This document shows positions 49,167-60,122 of a stretch of DNA of 64,000 nucleotides, one piece after another. Each line of letters begins with the position of its first letter. The stretch's first letter is position 1. This DNA comes from Ampelomyces quisqualis (Eukaryota > Ascomycota > Dothideomycetes > Pleosporales > Phaeosphaeriaceae): contig JAGTXZ010000008.1 of the NCBI GenBank assembly GCA_018398575.1, positions 558,001-622,000 on the forward strand. The letters are read 5' to 3'. Both the position numbers and the translations under genes were made by a program. Below the pieces are notes generated by a model. That model was given only the letters and a program-made list of their open reading frames with translations. It ran no database searches and was not told the DNA's origin.

Positions 49167-52100
49167 TCAAACCCCCTCCATCTCCATAAGTACCTTATCG
49201 CCTCTCCACTTCACCATCCCCCCACCAAGACTACTCCCACTCGTATTTCTCTTATGGCCTCTTGCGCCCCCATCTGCGCCTGCACCTTCAAACACCATCC
49301 TCCTCCTCTCGGCGGCCTGCTCCACGATCCTCCCACTGAACTGATGCCAGCAATTTGGCGCCTGGAGTATATACTTCTCCATCGCGACGCGGAAGCGCAT
49401 GCGGTAATCCTTCGGACTAGTGATTGTTGGTTTATTCTTGCCGCGGTCTTTGATCCAGGATTCGAGTTTCTTGTCCCAAGTGTACGTGCGAATACAATCA
49501 ATGATGCCGACGATGATTTCGCGATTCGTGTCGTCAAAGCCCGCCATGAGCGAGTAGTCCATGACGTTGTTTTGCGAGAGGAAAAGTGTGTCGTTCCAGA
49601 CGGACGCCTTGAGGAGTTTCTTGGTGTGTTCGCGCACGAAGATGGGGGTTTCTGAGTAGATGATGTCGACGAGGTTTTCGTCGAGGAGGACTTCATCACG
49701 CTCGCCTGTGGATTGGATTTTGCGGTTGCGCATGCTGCCTTTGAGGTCGTACCGTCGGTTGGGTTCGCGGTCGTAGAAGAGGTTCTCCATGACAAGCATG
49801 AACCAGTCAAAGTCGCGGCCTGCGGGGCTTTTGACCTGAACCTGGAAGAGACCGAACATCTTCGCGATGACGCTGGGTAGCGACTTGAATAGGTTCTGGT
49901 GTGTAAAGGCGAAGTAGTTGGGTGCAAAGCGGAAGAAAGCCTGAACTTCGATTGGTGATAGTGACTTGAGAACGAAGCGATCGTCAAGAGTCTTAAGGAA
50001 GATAGACTTTGACTTTCCGCCCTTGGAGTCCCACTTCGAGCAGCGCGAGAGAGATTCGACAAAGCGGTCAGCGACACCACACTTTCGGCGCAGTGCGTCG
50101 AAGGATTGTGCGAAAAAGATCTTGCATTGTGCCTTGACGCCGCGGTTTGTGAATGAGTAACGGATGTTGCTGTTCATCTCGTGCAGTAGATTTCGTTCAA
50201 TGGAGCCGTCCCGTGTCTCCAGATTTTCAAAGCCTGTCTTGGCTGCTCGAGGATCATCGCGGAACGTCTGCAGCTTTGTGAGGTAGTCAGGACTAGACAA
50301 CGCAAGAGCTATGATGGAGCTGGGCTCGTCCTCACGGACTATAATATCAGAGTCTTCCCAAACGTGTTCAATGGGTGCGAATGGATAGTCGAGAGGGGTC
50401 CATCCACTAGACGAACGCTCAGACCAAAAGTTGGTGAGCATCTTCAGCAAGGTCGTCTTCTCATGCTTTGGGAGCTCGAGGGAGCTCTCGAGCTGCGAAT
50501 CGCTCATGTTCAGCAACTGGGAACCCGCAATACTGTCTGGAAGCGGCACATCTTCTGGAGCGAAATCAATATCGCTAACGTCGTTTTCAGCATCGGAAAT
50601 GGAAGGAGGATGCTCTGGCGTCGTTGGGAACCCTTCGTTCTCAGCGTTTTCACCTCTTGCGCTCATTGGACGACGCTCTTCCACCGGAGATTGTGATTCT
50701 GTGATGATGCCCGTTGTTTCGGTGAGCGTGCTGTCACCAAGTGTGCTGTTGTCCACACTAGCGCGCGGAGGCGAGGCAGACTGGAGCTCCTCATCTGAAG
50801 CATTGTGCTCTTGGACAGCCTCGTGGACATCCCTATAGACCTCAACTACTGGTTTAGAGGACGCAAGAGGATGAGCACGAATTTGTCGGCTTCGGTCTGC
50901 CTTGCGTTCGCGCATACGCTCCTTCTGAAACTCGCGTGACAACTGCTCAAAGTGTTCCGCAAGCTTGGAGACCTTGCTGCTTTGCTTGAACGGAATGTAT
51001 CGCGGTATTCTAGAAGTTGATTTGATCGGCTTCATACTTCCCATTCCTAAACGTTCGGTCATGCGTTCGAGTGCTTTCATCGAATCGCCCATTGCCGGTT
51101 TTGGTGTCTTGAAGCTGCTCGTGGGGATCATTGAGCCGATGGATTGTGTGGTATGTTTGGGAATGTTGCCGGGCTGCGATTGCGTTCTGACAGGAGCAGC
51201 TGGTCGCGCTGGCGGGTCCCGACGGCTGTTGTCTACCAGCCGAGGAATTCTGCTTTCGGCTGTAACAGTCGTCGTCGATTGTGGGAATGGAGAGCTCGGC
51301 ATGTTCTCAATGGCCTCTGCTAAAGACTTGTCAATGGGGTTGATTTTTGGGAGACTAGTGGGTGTTGGAGATCCTTGATCGAATTGGCTGTCCACTGCAG
51401 TCATCTTCGGGGTGCTCGAGAGCTGCTCTTCTGAAGCTGGATTGTCGGGAAAGTTTGATGACAGTGCTAGATCCAAGTGTCGGACATTGTCACGCTCCAC
51501 AGCATCACGAGGGGTCCTGATCGGCAATTCCGATGGCGCTACCAACGACGTTGGTGTTCGAGGTGTGGTAGTGCCATCCTCATTCAAGTTGCCGCCCGCA
51601 GAATGTTCCTCGTGTACAACTGACGTAAGCATATCGTGGGCCTTTTCACGGGTCATGTTAGAAGGCATTGGCGAAAGACTCAAGGACTCGTCTTTCTCGT
51701 CTGCATCTGCATCTTCCGCGCCCGACTCGGCGCCTTCCTCGACCGAGGTCAAGGAACTCGTAGATTCGTCCCGCTCAAGGAAAAATTTCTTGAGCTGCAA
51801 AGTGGCGAGTCGGCGGATATCCTTCTCGGATGGGAAAAATTGTTGCTCAAAATCTAGGAACGTCTCGTCCCATGCAATAGCCTTCTCTTGTATGGCGCGG
51901 ATGGCACGATTCATAGGGATGATCTCATAATACTTGGAGTTCATGTACTTGTCTTGAAGCTTGTGGCGCATCCATGCATGGTCTTCATTTGCACATCTGA
52001 CAAGTCGATCAACTTCCTTGCGACACATGTCCACCTTCTCAGGAACGACGATTTCCGGGTGAATGTACTGGATTCTCTCAAGAACGGAATTCATGAAGCA

Positions 52101-55100
52101 ATCTAGCCTTTCTTCAATCTTGAGATACTGTTCGTTCTTGAGTTTCAGATCGCTATCCACTTTCCATGTCACATTCGGTTTCGGCACTGTGACCTCGTAC
52201 AGGGGTACAGGATCGTACTGGATGCGCAAGGCGACGTTGTTGTAGCCGAAGTAGCGAACGTGGTCCTTGTGAATATCATGAGGACAGAGGTCGGCTCGTG
52301 GGTGAAGCTGTGTACTCCAGAATGTCAGCTCGAGGTATTTCGCGAAAGAGTACTTCCAACTCCATTCGGACATTGGTATGGTCTGCGTCTCTTGCCCGCA
52401 GATCCTACAACAGCTCCACATGAGTATGGTCTGGTAGAGACCCTTCAACTTGGGAGGATGTTTTTGAACGATGACGCTCATTTGTCCCTCTCCATGTACG
52501 TATTGCCGTGAATGGTCCAGCATCTTGCGATTGCAACCATCGACGTCACAGACGACACCAGCAGAGGAACACAAGTCTTCGACGTATTGACCCAAGGTGC
52601 AGTCAGGTGTGAAGCCATCATCGTAGTCGTGTTCTTGGTAGAAGCCGAGAGCAATGATCTCGGGCCCGATACAAGGTGTCGAAGTGGCTGTGTTGACAAC
52701 ACTGTACAGAACCGCAATTTTTTGGTGATTGAAAGGGTCGTAAATGTCCATGGTACCAGATACGTAGGTTTCCCATTGGCGCTTCTGCGTGACGTAATGG
52801 TGTAACGCCTTATCGTACTCTGATGCATGCACAGCTGACAGAAACTCTCGGACTTGCTTGGAGGCCTGCTGAACCACGGTGTGGACCATTTCTGGCTGTA
52901 CCAATTCAAATTCTTGCTCCGCATCTTCGGAGGCTTCTTCTTCGTCCCCAGTGGTGTACTGACTTTTCAATTTCCTCAGTTGGTCGAGCTTACGCTCGTA
53001 TTGACGAGCTTGTTCGAGCAGATATGGTTGCATGAACTTGACAAAAGGCGACGCAGACAAAATTTTGGTGCGATGATCTTCGACCATGTCGCTGTAGTAG
53101 GAAGGAGCAGCGCCGTCTGTATCCTCTTCATCGCGAGTCAGTCGGTCGCTACCATTTTTGGATTCCATGCTGTTCACGGGACGGAGTTGGACGTCATGTT
53201 TGCCCGGCACTTTGTTCGCTTTGTCATCTTCGCCTTGACTAGGGGCCAAAGTTCCTGTAATCGACGTCGTGGGTGTATCGATAAACTCGTCGCGCATCAG
53301 GCATGTTTCGAGACGTAGGTTGTATACGACATAGGACATGAACTCGGTGACACGTTTCAGCTTGACCAAGTCTTCATTCTCGGCGCCTCGCAGAACGATC
53401 GTGCAACCGAGGTCCTTCTGACATCCCGAGAGAAATACGTACGACTTCTTGATATTCTTGTGGACATAGGTCTTGACGTCGAAGCTACCGCACTGTCCAA
53501 GCTGACATGGGTCAATGGCAAGTTTGTCGACCGAGGAAATCATCCGCGACTGTGTACACCGTGCAACCGCATGCAGCACTGCCGCTTTGACATTATAGAC
53601 TACTGTAATTCCCTCTTCTTCCAAAAACCCGAGGGCTAGACCAGAGACATTGCGCTGCACCAGCAAAACATGTGGACGCAAGGCTGCTATGCGGCTGACA
53701 AGGTTGCGCAAGTATTCTCTTTCTTGAGCGATGACGGGCTCGAGACTCATAAAGTGCGTCTGATGCCGGGCATATTCTATTGCGAATGTTATAATGACGA
53801 GCCTTGGATTCAGGATATTGCGTGCCATACTCCGGAGGGCGACATTCTTAGAGAAGACCACCCCCGACACATAAGCCGTATCGCGAGGTTTTCCACCTGG
53901 AATCTTCTTCAGTTTGATGTAGTTCCTGACGTCAATGTCATCACCTCTGTCAACGTCAGGATTCACGTCGTCCGTGCACCGTCGCAATATGGGCATCAAA
54001 GCTCGATCCCAACTTGAGACATGAGACACGCCAGCATCATGCAACATCTGTCGCAGTAACTTGCGAGCATGCTCCAGACTGGCTGTGTTCAATTCGACTT
54101 TGGGAGCCATTCCGCCCTGAATTGAGGCGCTGCGTGTGAGCTTGGTACCTGGTAATGTTGGTGACGGTGTAGAACGGTGTTGCGGAGCACCAGGCTGCGG
54201 GCTATGTGAACCAAAGCCGGCAGTGAATGGTCTCAGCAAGGTGTTGCTTTTCGAACGCCGCGGTGAAGGCCGATTGTTAACGCTGCTGATGCTGGGGTTT
54301 CTCCTGCGCGTAGTGAGTTGGGCACTACGGCTAGTGATGCTAATGTTGTCGGTGTCGCGAGCATGAGCACTTGCGAAGCTTCTATCACTAGCCCGCTGCT
54401 TGCCCTTTCTCATGGCTGCCAATAAGCCACCGAATCCCACCTTTTCATTCTCCAAGCTCGCATTTTCTGAAGCGTCCCCTCGAATACTTGCAAACAAACT
54501 TGGCTGCTCTTCTTCGCTTGAGTCATCATCGGACATGAATGGGGCCAGATCCGGGTCTATGATGTTGTCATGGTGAAAAGCAGGCAGGCTGGGCTGCTGC
54601 GCATTGTCAAGATAGTGGTGGAAAGGGGCACGATCATCGTGCTTGACATGGCGCATGTGCTGATGCCTTGAGGGATGACGTTTGTGGCTCGACGAGCGTG
54701 GTCTCCCACCTAGCGGTCTCAATGACCGAGACGAGCTTGGACGAGGTAAAGTCTGCGGACCAACCTCGATAACATGTGACCGGCGCTTTTTGTCACCGCC
54801 ACTCTTTCTGGACATTGGTATACTAATGGTTGGAGTACCTATCTTTGTGTGGTCACTTTCGGTGGGCTCGACATCATCTTCGTCCAAGTCCCGGACGGCT
54901 TCACTAGGATCGTAGATGGATGCCTGATCGCCGTCGTCTGTGTAGTCAGAGGAGTCGTCATCGTGGCCGTATATGATGGCTTCGCACGGTTTGCAGACTT
55001 TGATGGTGCTCGCTTGGCCGAACATGTTACCAGAAATGATGGAGGTACATTTTGAATCGAAGATCTGGCCGCACGTGCGGCAATGATGCTTACGCCGCCA

Positions 55101-56030
55101 CGTTGTGAAGGTGTCGCCGCAGTTGAAGCAGTCCTTTGCATTCTCGTCTCGCATCCAAAATTCACGGTCCAGTATTTTCCGGCGCATCTGAGAAAATGCG
55201 TTCGTCTGCAGTCTGCTTACGGCAGGTCTAGCCTGAGTCTGTCGCTGGATCTCTTCGATGGGTGCCACGTTGGGTGTACGCGCAGTGGAGGAGGTAACAA
55301 CAGAGCTCAGGCCGTCGGAGGAAGAGGCCCGCGAAGGCCGGAAGCCGGGCAGATGTGAAGGGCCAACCTTGAGCAAGGGGGGGCGTTGGGGTTCTGGAGC
55401 CACGACGGGTGTGCGAGCGTTGGCTGCCACGCGCGGGGCATCAGGTGGGCTTTCGCGGGGCGGATCCGAGGCGGGTTTGAAGCTGGCAGGAATACCGGCT
55501 GCGTTATCATCACCCTTGACGGCTGCCATGCCGTGCTCGCTGGTGTCGCTCGGCTGGCCCTCGAGATGCACGTCGCCTTTTCTGTCGCGGGGCGCCTGGC
55601 CCGAGGGAAAGCGTGGAGACTGCACCGGCTGCGGCGCAGTGGCCGAGTCCTTGGGGGAGCCATGCCTGGGCACTTGGTGGCTGGAGGCGCTCTGCACGTG
55701 TGAATGGGTGCTTGCGGGGCTATGGGCAGACGCGTCGTCCTGTGGTGGAGCTCTGCTGGAGGCATTCAGAGAGGGCCTGGGCGGCAGTGCAGCGGGCCCG
55801 TCGCCAGCGTCGGCCGCCGTCGGGTCCTTGACGCCGCCCACCGACGCCCTCAGGCGGCTGTACAGCGCGCTCAGCCCGCCCGCAACAAGCTCTCCGCCCC
55901 TGGGCTCGGCGGCGGCGGGGGCCGGGGGCGCGGTCAGGTCGTCAAAGGTCGTCAGCGTGTCGCAGCGCGATGCCGCGGCGTGCAGCTGGTGGAGCGACGC
56001 GTGGCGGGGGGTGCGAGAGGCATCTGCCAT
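49167..56030 (-). CDS. FAB1: 1-phosphatidylinositol-3-phosphate 5-kinase Fab1 (PIKfyve orthologue)
   Basis: An uninterrupted frame of 2,287 residues, close to yeast Fab1 (about 2,280). The N terminus is low complexity. A FYVE zinc finger at about 290-360 shows CFNCGDTFTTWRRKHHCRTCG, with the R(K/R)HHCR PtdIns3P-binding signature. A CCT/TCP1-like chaperonin domain spans about 710-960, followed by a Cys-rich region near 1,200-1,250 (CCRICG). A long Ser/Pro-rich linker leads to the C-terminal lipid kinase domain (about 1,930-2,250). Catalytic marks there are RFVLKSLSPIE (Lys near 2,022), YDLKGS (about 2,095), VMDYSL and GIIDCIRTYTWDKKLE (about 2,180). It makes PtdIns(3,5)P2 on vacuolar/endosomal membranes, controlling vacuole size and membrane recycling. 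The start has a strong context (GCAGCCATGG). No DEP domain is seen, as in yeast. It is divergent from the TPP1-like gene. Confidence 0.97.
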   Translation of the reverse strand: MADASRTPRHASLHQLHAAASRCDTLTTFDDLTAPPAPAAAEPRGGELVAGGLSALYSRLRASVGGVKDPTAADAGDGPAALPPRPSLNASSRAPPQDDASAHSPASTHSHVQSASSHQVPRHGSPKDSATAPQPVQSPRFPSGQAPRDRKGDVHLEGQPSDTSEHGMAAVKGDDNAAGIPASFKPASDPPRESPPDAPRVAANARTPVVAPEPQRPPLLKVGPSHLPGFRPSRASSSDGLSSVVTSSTARTPNVAPIEEIQRQTQARPAVSRLQTNAFSQMRRKILDREFWMRDENAKDCFNCGDTFTTWRRKHHCRTCGQIFDSKCTSIISGNMFGQASTIKVCKPCEAIIYGHDDDSSDYTDDGDQASIYDPSEAVRDLDEDDVEPTESDHTKIGTPTISIPMSRKSGGDKKRRSHVIEVGPQTLPRPSSSRSLRPLGGRPRSSSHKRHPSRHQHMRHVKHDDRAPFHHYLDNAQQPSLPAFHHDNIIDPDLAPFMSDDDSSEEEQPSLFASIRGDASENASLENEKVGFGGLLAAMRKGKQRASDRSFASAHARDTDNISITSRSAQLTTRRRNPSISSVNNRPSPRRSKSNTLLRPFTAGFGSHSPQPGAPQHRSTPSPTLPGTKLTRSASIQGGMAPKVELNTASLEHARKLLRQMLHDAGVSHVSSWDRALMPILRRCTDDVNPDVDRGDDIDVRNYIKLKKIPGGKPRDTAYVSGVVFSKNVALRSMARNILNPRLVIITFAIEYARHQTHFMSLEPVIAQEREYLRNLVSRIAALRPHVLLVQRNVSGLALGFLEEEGITVVYNVKAAVLHAVARCTQSRMISSVDKLAIDPCQLGQCGSFDVKTYVHKNIKKSYVFLSGCQKDLGCTIVLRGAENEDLVKLKRVTEFMSYVVYNLRLETCLMRDEFIDTPTTSITGTLAPSQGEDDKANKVPGKHDVQLRPVNSMESKNGSDRLTRDEEDTDGAAPSYYSDMVEDHRTKILSASPFVKFMQPYLLEQARQYERKLDQLRKLKSQYTTGDEEEASEDAEQEFELVQPEMVHTVVQQASKQVREFLSAVHASEYDKALHHYVTQKRQWETYVSGTMDIYDPFNHQKIAVLYSVVNTATSTPCIGPEIIALGFYQEHDYDDGFTPDCTLGQYVEDLCSSAGVVCDVDGCNRKMLDHSRQYVHGEGQMSVIVQKHPPKLKGLYQTILMWSCCRICGQETQTIPMSEWSWKYSFAKYLELTFWSTQLHPRADLCPHDIHKDHVRYFGYNNVALRIQYDPVPLYEVTVPKPNVTWKVDSDLKLKNEQYLKIEERLDCFMNSVLERIQYIHPEIVVPEKVDMCRKEVDRLVRCANEDHAWMRHKLQDKYMNSKYYEIIPMNRAIRAIQEKAIAWDETFLDFEQQFFPSEKDIRRLATLQLKKFFLERDESTSSLTSVEEGAESGAEDADADEKDESLSLSPMPSNMTREKAHDMLTSVVHEEHSAGGNLNEDGTTTPRTPTSLVAPSELPIRTPRDAVERDNVRHLDLALSSNFPDNPASEEQLSSTPKMTAVDSQFDQGSPTPTSLPKINPIDKSLAEAIENMPSSPFPQSTTTVTAESRIPRLVDNSRRDPPARPAAPVRTQSQPGNIPKHTTQSIGSMIPTSSFKTPKPAMGDSMKALERMTERLGMGSMKPIKSTSRIPRYIPFKQSSKVSKLAEHFEQLSREFQKERMRERKADRSRQIRAHPLASSKPVVEVYRDVHEAVQEHNASDEELQSASPPRASVDNSTLGDSTLTETTGIITESQSPVEERRPMSARGENAENEGFPTTPEHPPSISDAENDVSDIDFAPEDVPLPDSIAGSQLLNMSDSQLESSLELPKHEKTTLLKMLTNFWSERSSSGWTPLDYPFAPIEHVWEDSDIIVREDEPSSIIALALSSPDYLTKLQTFRDDPRAAKTGFENLETRDGSIERNLLHEMNSNIRYSFTNRGVKAQCKIFFAQSFDALRRKCGVADRFVESLSRCSKWDSKGGKSKSIFLKTLDDRFVLKSLSPIEVQAFFRFAPNYFAFTHQNLFKSLPSVIAKMFGLFQVQVKSPAGRDFDWFMLVMENLFYDREPNRRYDLKGSMRNRKIQSTGERDEVLLDENLVDIIYSETPIFVREHTKKLLKASVWNDTLFLSQNNVMDYSLMAGFDDTNREIIVGIIDCIRTYTWDKKLESWIKDRGKNKPTITSPKDYRMRFRVAMEKYILQAPNCWHQFSGRIVEQAAERRRMVFEGAGADGGARGHKRNTSGSSLGGGMVKWRGDKVLMEMEGV

Positions 56031-56346
56031 GGCTGCGGGCGTGCAGGCGGCATGTCACGTCGAGCGCGGGGCGATGGTGAGGTGAGAGACACGCCGCGGG
56101 CCAGGTGGATGACGTGCACGGCGTGGCATTGGCGCTGCGGCGCGTAGTAGACAGCGAGACTCGAGACACGGAGTAGGAGATGCTGGGTATTGTCTTGTAG
56201 CTTGGCACACAACCGGGGCACATCAGACGTGCATCATGTGCTGATTCTATTCACTCATGGACTGACGCCGCTGCACCACCCACCCCTCCGTAGATCACGT
56301 GCCAAGCGGCCCGGGTGCCAGCCACACGCGTCCCGTCGCGTCCCCC
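56031..56346. promoter_or_regulatory. Divergent promoter region, FAB1 (-) / TPP1-like gene (+)
   Basis: Only 316 bp separate the two start codons. The palindrome CACGTG (in ATCACGTGCC) lies at 56,296-56,301, 51 bp upstream of the TPP1-like ATG. If translation of that gene starts at the upstream in-frame ATG (56,299), the E-box overlaps its start. No TATA box is obvious. Confidence 0.45.
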
Positions 56347-59300
56347 ATGGCCGCTAGCCCCACGGGCTGGCTCGAGGAAACCATCACCACCCAACTGCTG
56401 CTCGGCCGCGCGTGGCTCGAGTGCAAGAACAAAACAAAACAGGCCGGCGCGGCACCGGGTCTTGAACGGGCGTGGCGCGGACTGTACCACGACAACGGCT
56501 CGTGCCTGGCCATCACCAACGACCTCGACGGCGAGACGGACACAGACAGGCACCTGCAAGTCATCCAGGCACGTGATATCGCGCTGTCGTCGTGGCCGTC
56601 GTGCCCTCTAACACGCCCTGGCAGCTATCCCCTCTTGTGCTCGCCGACAGCCAGACGCTGCTCCCAGCCTCACTTGCGCCACAGTGCTTCGCACGTCCAC
56701 AGTCGCACGTGGCGCTCCACGACATTATACGCCTTCGCAAATACACCATCCGCTACACGTCCTACGGTCCACCACCCGCAAAGCTCCAGTTCCAAGTCCA
56801 GTGCGCCGACTGGCTAGGTCAGAACGACCCCGGGCCTCGGATCAGCCGAGATCCCAAGCCCCTCGGGTCGGAGCATCTCGTCGCCATCTGCCAGCAGCTT
56901 GACGACGTGCGGACCCGGCACGACCGTGCATGTCTGGACTCGGCCTCCGCGGTAGCAGGAGAACCAGGTGTACCAGCAGCCATGGGGGGCTCAGAGCATG
57001 CCTCGCAGCGCGCAAGCCAACCACATACCCAGTACGCATTTGGCACACAAATGGCCCAACCCGCCCGCGCCCGCGCACGTGCTGCCGAGGGCATGCCAAA
57101 GTTCTTGGGCGTGAACAGGCGAGAGCCAGTGTTAGCCGGCAGCACACAGAGAGAGGACCTGCTCCCAAAGCCGGCTAGGCCGGCTTTCAATGATCATGTC
57201 GCTCTTTTGAGCCTACTCAACAAGAGAGGGCCTCCAAGCTCCAGCAGGAACCTGGCTCATTCGCCGACAAGGTCCCCTAGCAAGGCCCACCGCAAGCCAC
57301 AAACCTCCAAGGAACCCGCAACGACCCAGATGATGACCCAGCTGCCTGTTCACGCCAATAGTCGACCTACACAGACACAGGCAGCAGAGAAGATCGCCGC
57401 GCGGCCAGCTGTTCACCGCTCTCCAAGTCCGGGACACGCCATGGACGTTCAAGCCGTCTCCGCCACGTCCAAGGAAAGCACACGGCAGCAGGCTGACGAG
57501 ACGACCACAGTACGCAAATCCAAGCAAAGCCTGATTCAAAAGCTTGCTTCGGAATGCTCTTGGATGCAAGACTTTGATTTCACGCGCGACGCCTTTAAAG
57601 TGAACAATGACCAGTTGCTGATCCTGCGCAAAGATGCTAGCTGGCACAAACCCTTTCCTGGCAACACGTTCCCCACCGGAAACGTGCCAGTCCAAATTCT
57701 CACCACACTCGAGCGGCTCGCGGATGAAAACGCTGCGTTGGAAGCTGGGCCAGAATCTGACCAAGACATGGACGAAGATCCATCTCCTGAATTTCCAGTC
57801 GAGAGCCTCGACCCTACACCGGACTCTCCGCCGCAACCGACTCAAATCGATCATGTTCCAACTAGCCAGGTGTCGTGGTCGTCGTCTCCCAGTCCTGAAC
57901 CCCCAATCAAGCCAACGCGACCGGAACATCAGCTACCACCTGATTCAAGCTTCGAAAAGGCCAATCCAACTGTGATTGGAGACGCCAGACCCGAGCCCCA
58001 TCTCTCACTGACGCACGATTCCATTATCATTGAGTCCTCGGCGGAGACCGAAAATGAGCCAAATGCTCCACCTTCGTCACCACCGATTGAAGCGACATCT
58101 CTGGCCCTCGATGACGATGTCGAAATGGAAGAATATGTCCCTCAAGGCCTAGGAGAAGACAGTGTCGGGGGCGCGAAGGAGTCACAAGAGCGCCCAAGTC
58201 TATCTATGTCTCCACCTTCCCGACCGATTATACAAGTAAAAGAGACGCCTTGTATTAAGAGCAAGAACGGGCAGCGTATCACCCGCAACGAATCTCACTC
58301 GCAGCCACGGGAGACTTCAAGCGGAGCTTCAAAACAAACCTCTTCTACTTCCATTGTATATGGCACATATGATGACAAGACACCGCCAAAGACCCAAGCG
58401 AACGCTAAGTTGTCCAATAACAAGACTTCCATGGCGGTAGAGCCAGAAGCGGTGTCCAGTCGGCCTGTAAAGCGTCTAGAGGAAGTAGTGCTTGTGCAGA
58501 AACAGCCAACCGCTGTTGACGATATTCGGGGTGTTGCTATGAACGAGGAGACGAGTGCCAAGGTCGCTGGTGGCTCTCCACAGCAAGTCGACGCTCTGCC
58601 GAGAGAACACCTGAGAGGAATCTCTGTCGTACAAGATGGTTTGTCACCTAGGTATACAGGAACGCAACAAGCATCTACCCAGACACGAGTTGAGACTGTA
58701 AAGCCACCCAAGACAAGCACTCAGATCCATACGGTGAAACAGCCCGCGACCAACGAACGCTTGGCATTGTCTGAAGCTTCCCGAGGACCATCTCTCACCC
58801 CCGGATCCGTGAAGCGAAAGCACGACAACTCGCCATCTAAAAGAAGCAGTCGAAACCTAAAAAGGCGAGAGATTAAAATAGTAGACTTTGGTGTCGACTC
58901 ATCAGGCCCTGTTGATCCGACGCCCGCGCTGCAAGCGTACCGTGAGGAAGAATTTCGCAAGTTTCGGGATGCTCGTAAATCAAGCACAAGCTTTGAAATT
59001 CGATCTGAAATTGTTGATAAGGTCCACTCACGGTCTGATGACAGAGCGATGCAGGTGGAATCACCCATCTGGCCGAATGGTGAAGCCTTTGTTTCTGAAA
59101 TGTCGCCCCGGCACGAAAGCTTGTATGAGAACCCCGACGTTGAAGTGCCAACTTCAAAGACTACACCAGCCTTACAGGCTGTCCCAGCCACTCCTTTTCA
59201 TGCTGCAAACGTTGCGGCAGCAGACTTGAACATATTCGAGTCGTTCAAAACAGCTTATCCAGAATACGATGGAGACCTGAAACACTTCAAAGGACAATGT

Positions 59301-60122
59301 ACGCAGATGATCAAGCTCGACCAAGAAGACAAGATGGTACCGAAGTGGCAGTGGGATGACTACGTTATACGCAACAAAACACGCTACAAGGGCTATGCTC
59401 TTGATTGTCTCGATCGTGGCGAAGATCCCCAGGAATACCATCGATTCTACAAAGATGCAATCCGCGATACGATCTACCGGAAGGGCATCATCCAGGGCAG
59501 AGCAACTCTGTTGAAGGCACTGGAACAGCTCGATCCTGCGCCTCCGAGGCTTGAATCAGGAATGTCGACTAGGAACTCCCCGAACAAACTGAAGCGCTCA
59601 AGAGTGTCACTTCCAGACGCATTTGACCACCTGAAGTCTTCTGCAAAAGGTCATCTCTCAGTCACTTCACGTGATAGACCACGCCAGTCCTTGCCATCAA
59701 GAACACAGCGCGACCAGCAAACAACAACTACCAAGTATTCGCAAACAAAACGCGTCCCTTCCCATGCACAGACAAATTCGAAAAGTGCAGCGACGAGCGA
59801 GCGATCAATACCACATCCAACCCTTCCATCACGACTTTCGCTCGATGGTGCCGCATCCCCACGCACATCGACGAATCAAGCCAACGCTTCAGAGACGAGC
59901 GATCGCTACCGAGACTTTTACTTTGCATATCAGAGGACGACATCGATGACTGGAAGCAGGAAAGTGAGTTCAACGCAGGGTCGTGGTCATGGGTCCAATA
60001 GCTAAGGACATGATCAGGTCGATCCGCTATTGTCGTGGCCTCAGAGCCTAGCAGTACGGCCTTCAATAGCAGATGCACCGAAGAAGAGGATTGATGTATT
60101 GCAATGGGAAGACGAGTTATGA
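56347..60122 (+). CDS. Putative shelterin-type telomere protein (TPP1/Est3-like OB fold), long C-terminal extension
   Basis: Proposed exons are 56,347-56,568, 56,625-59,963 and 60,018-60,122, giving 1,221 residues. Intron 1 (56 bases) is of GC-AG type, CAG|GCACGT...CTAAC...GGCAG. No GT donor nearby restores the frame. Intron 2 (54 bases) has GTGAGT...GATCAG. Residues about 8-180 follow the TPP1 OB pattern: Trp at the start (GWLEETI), a strand HLQVIQ, then PLVLADSQTLLPASL and KYTIRYTSYG...LQFQVQCADWL. This likeness is my reading. A second conserved-looking block at about 942-1,043 (FESFKTAYPEYDGDLKHF to YRKGIIQG) and a short acidic end (WEDEL) flank a disordered Ser/Pro/Glu-rich middle. TPP1/Est3 proteins link telomerase to chromosome ends. 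Without intron 2 the frame stops at 60,005. A profile search is decisive. Confidence 0.6.

Noticed and set aside
48888..49655. 255-codon plus-strand frame overlapping the Fab1 C terminus
   Set aside because: It is antisense to the well-conserved kinase domain of Fab1 and is a shadow of it.
55258..56147. Long GC-rich plus-strand frames opposite the Fab1 N terminus
   Set aside because: They are antisense to the low-complexity start of Fab1. GC-rich coding DNA often leaves such frames open.
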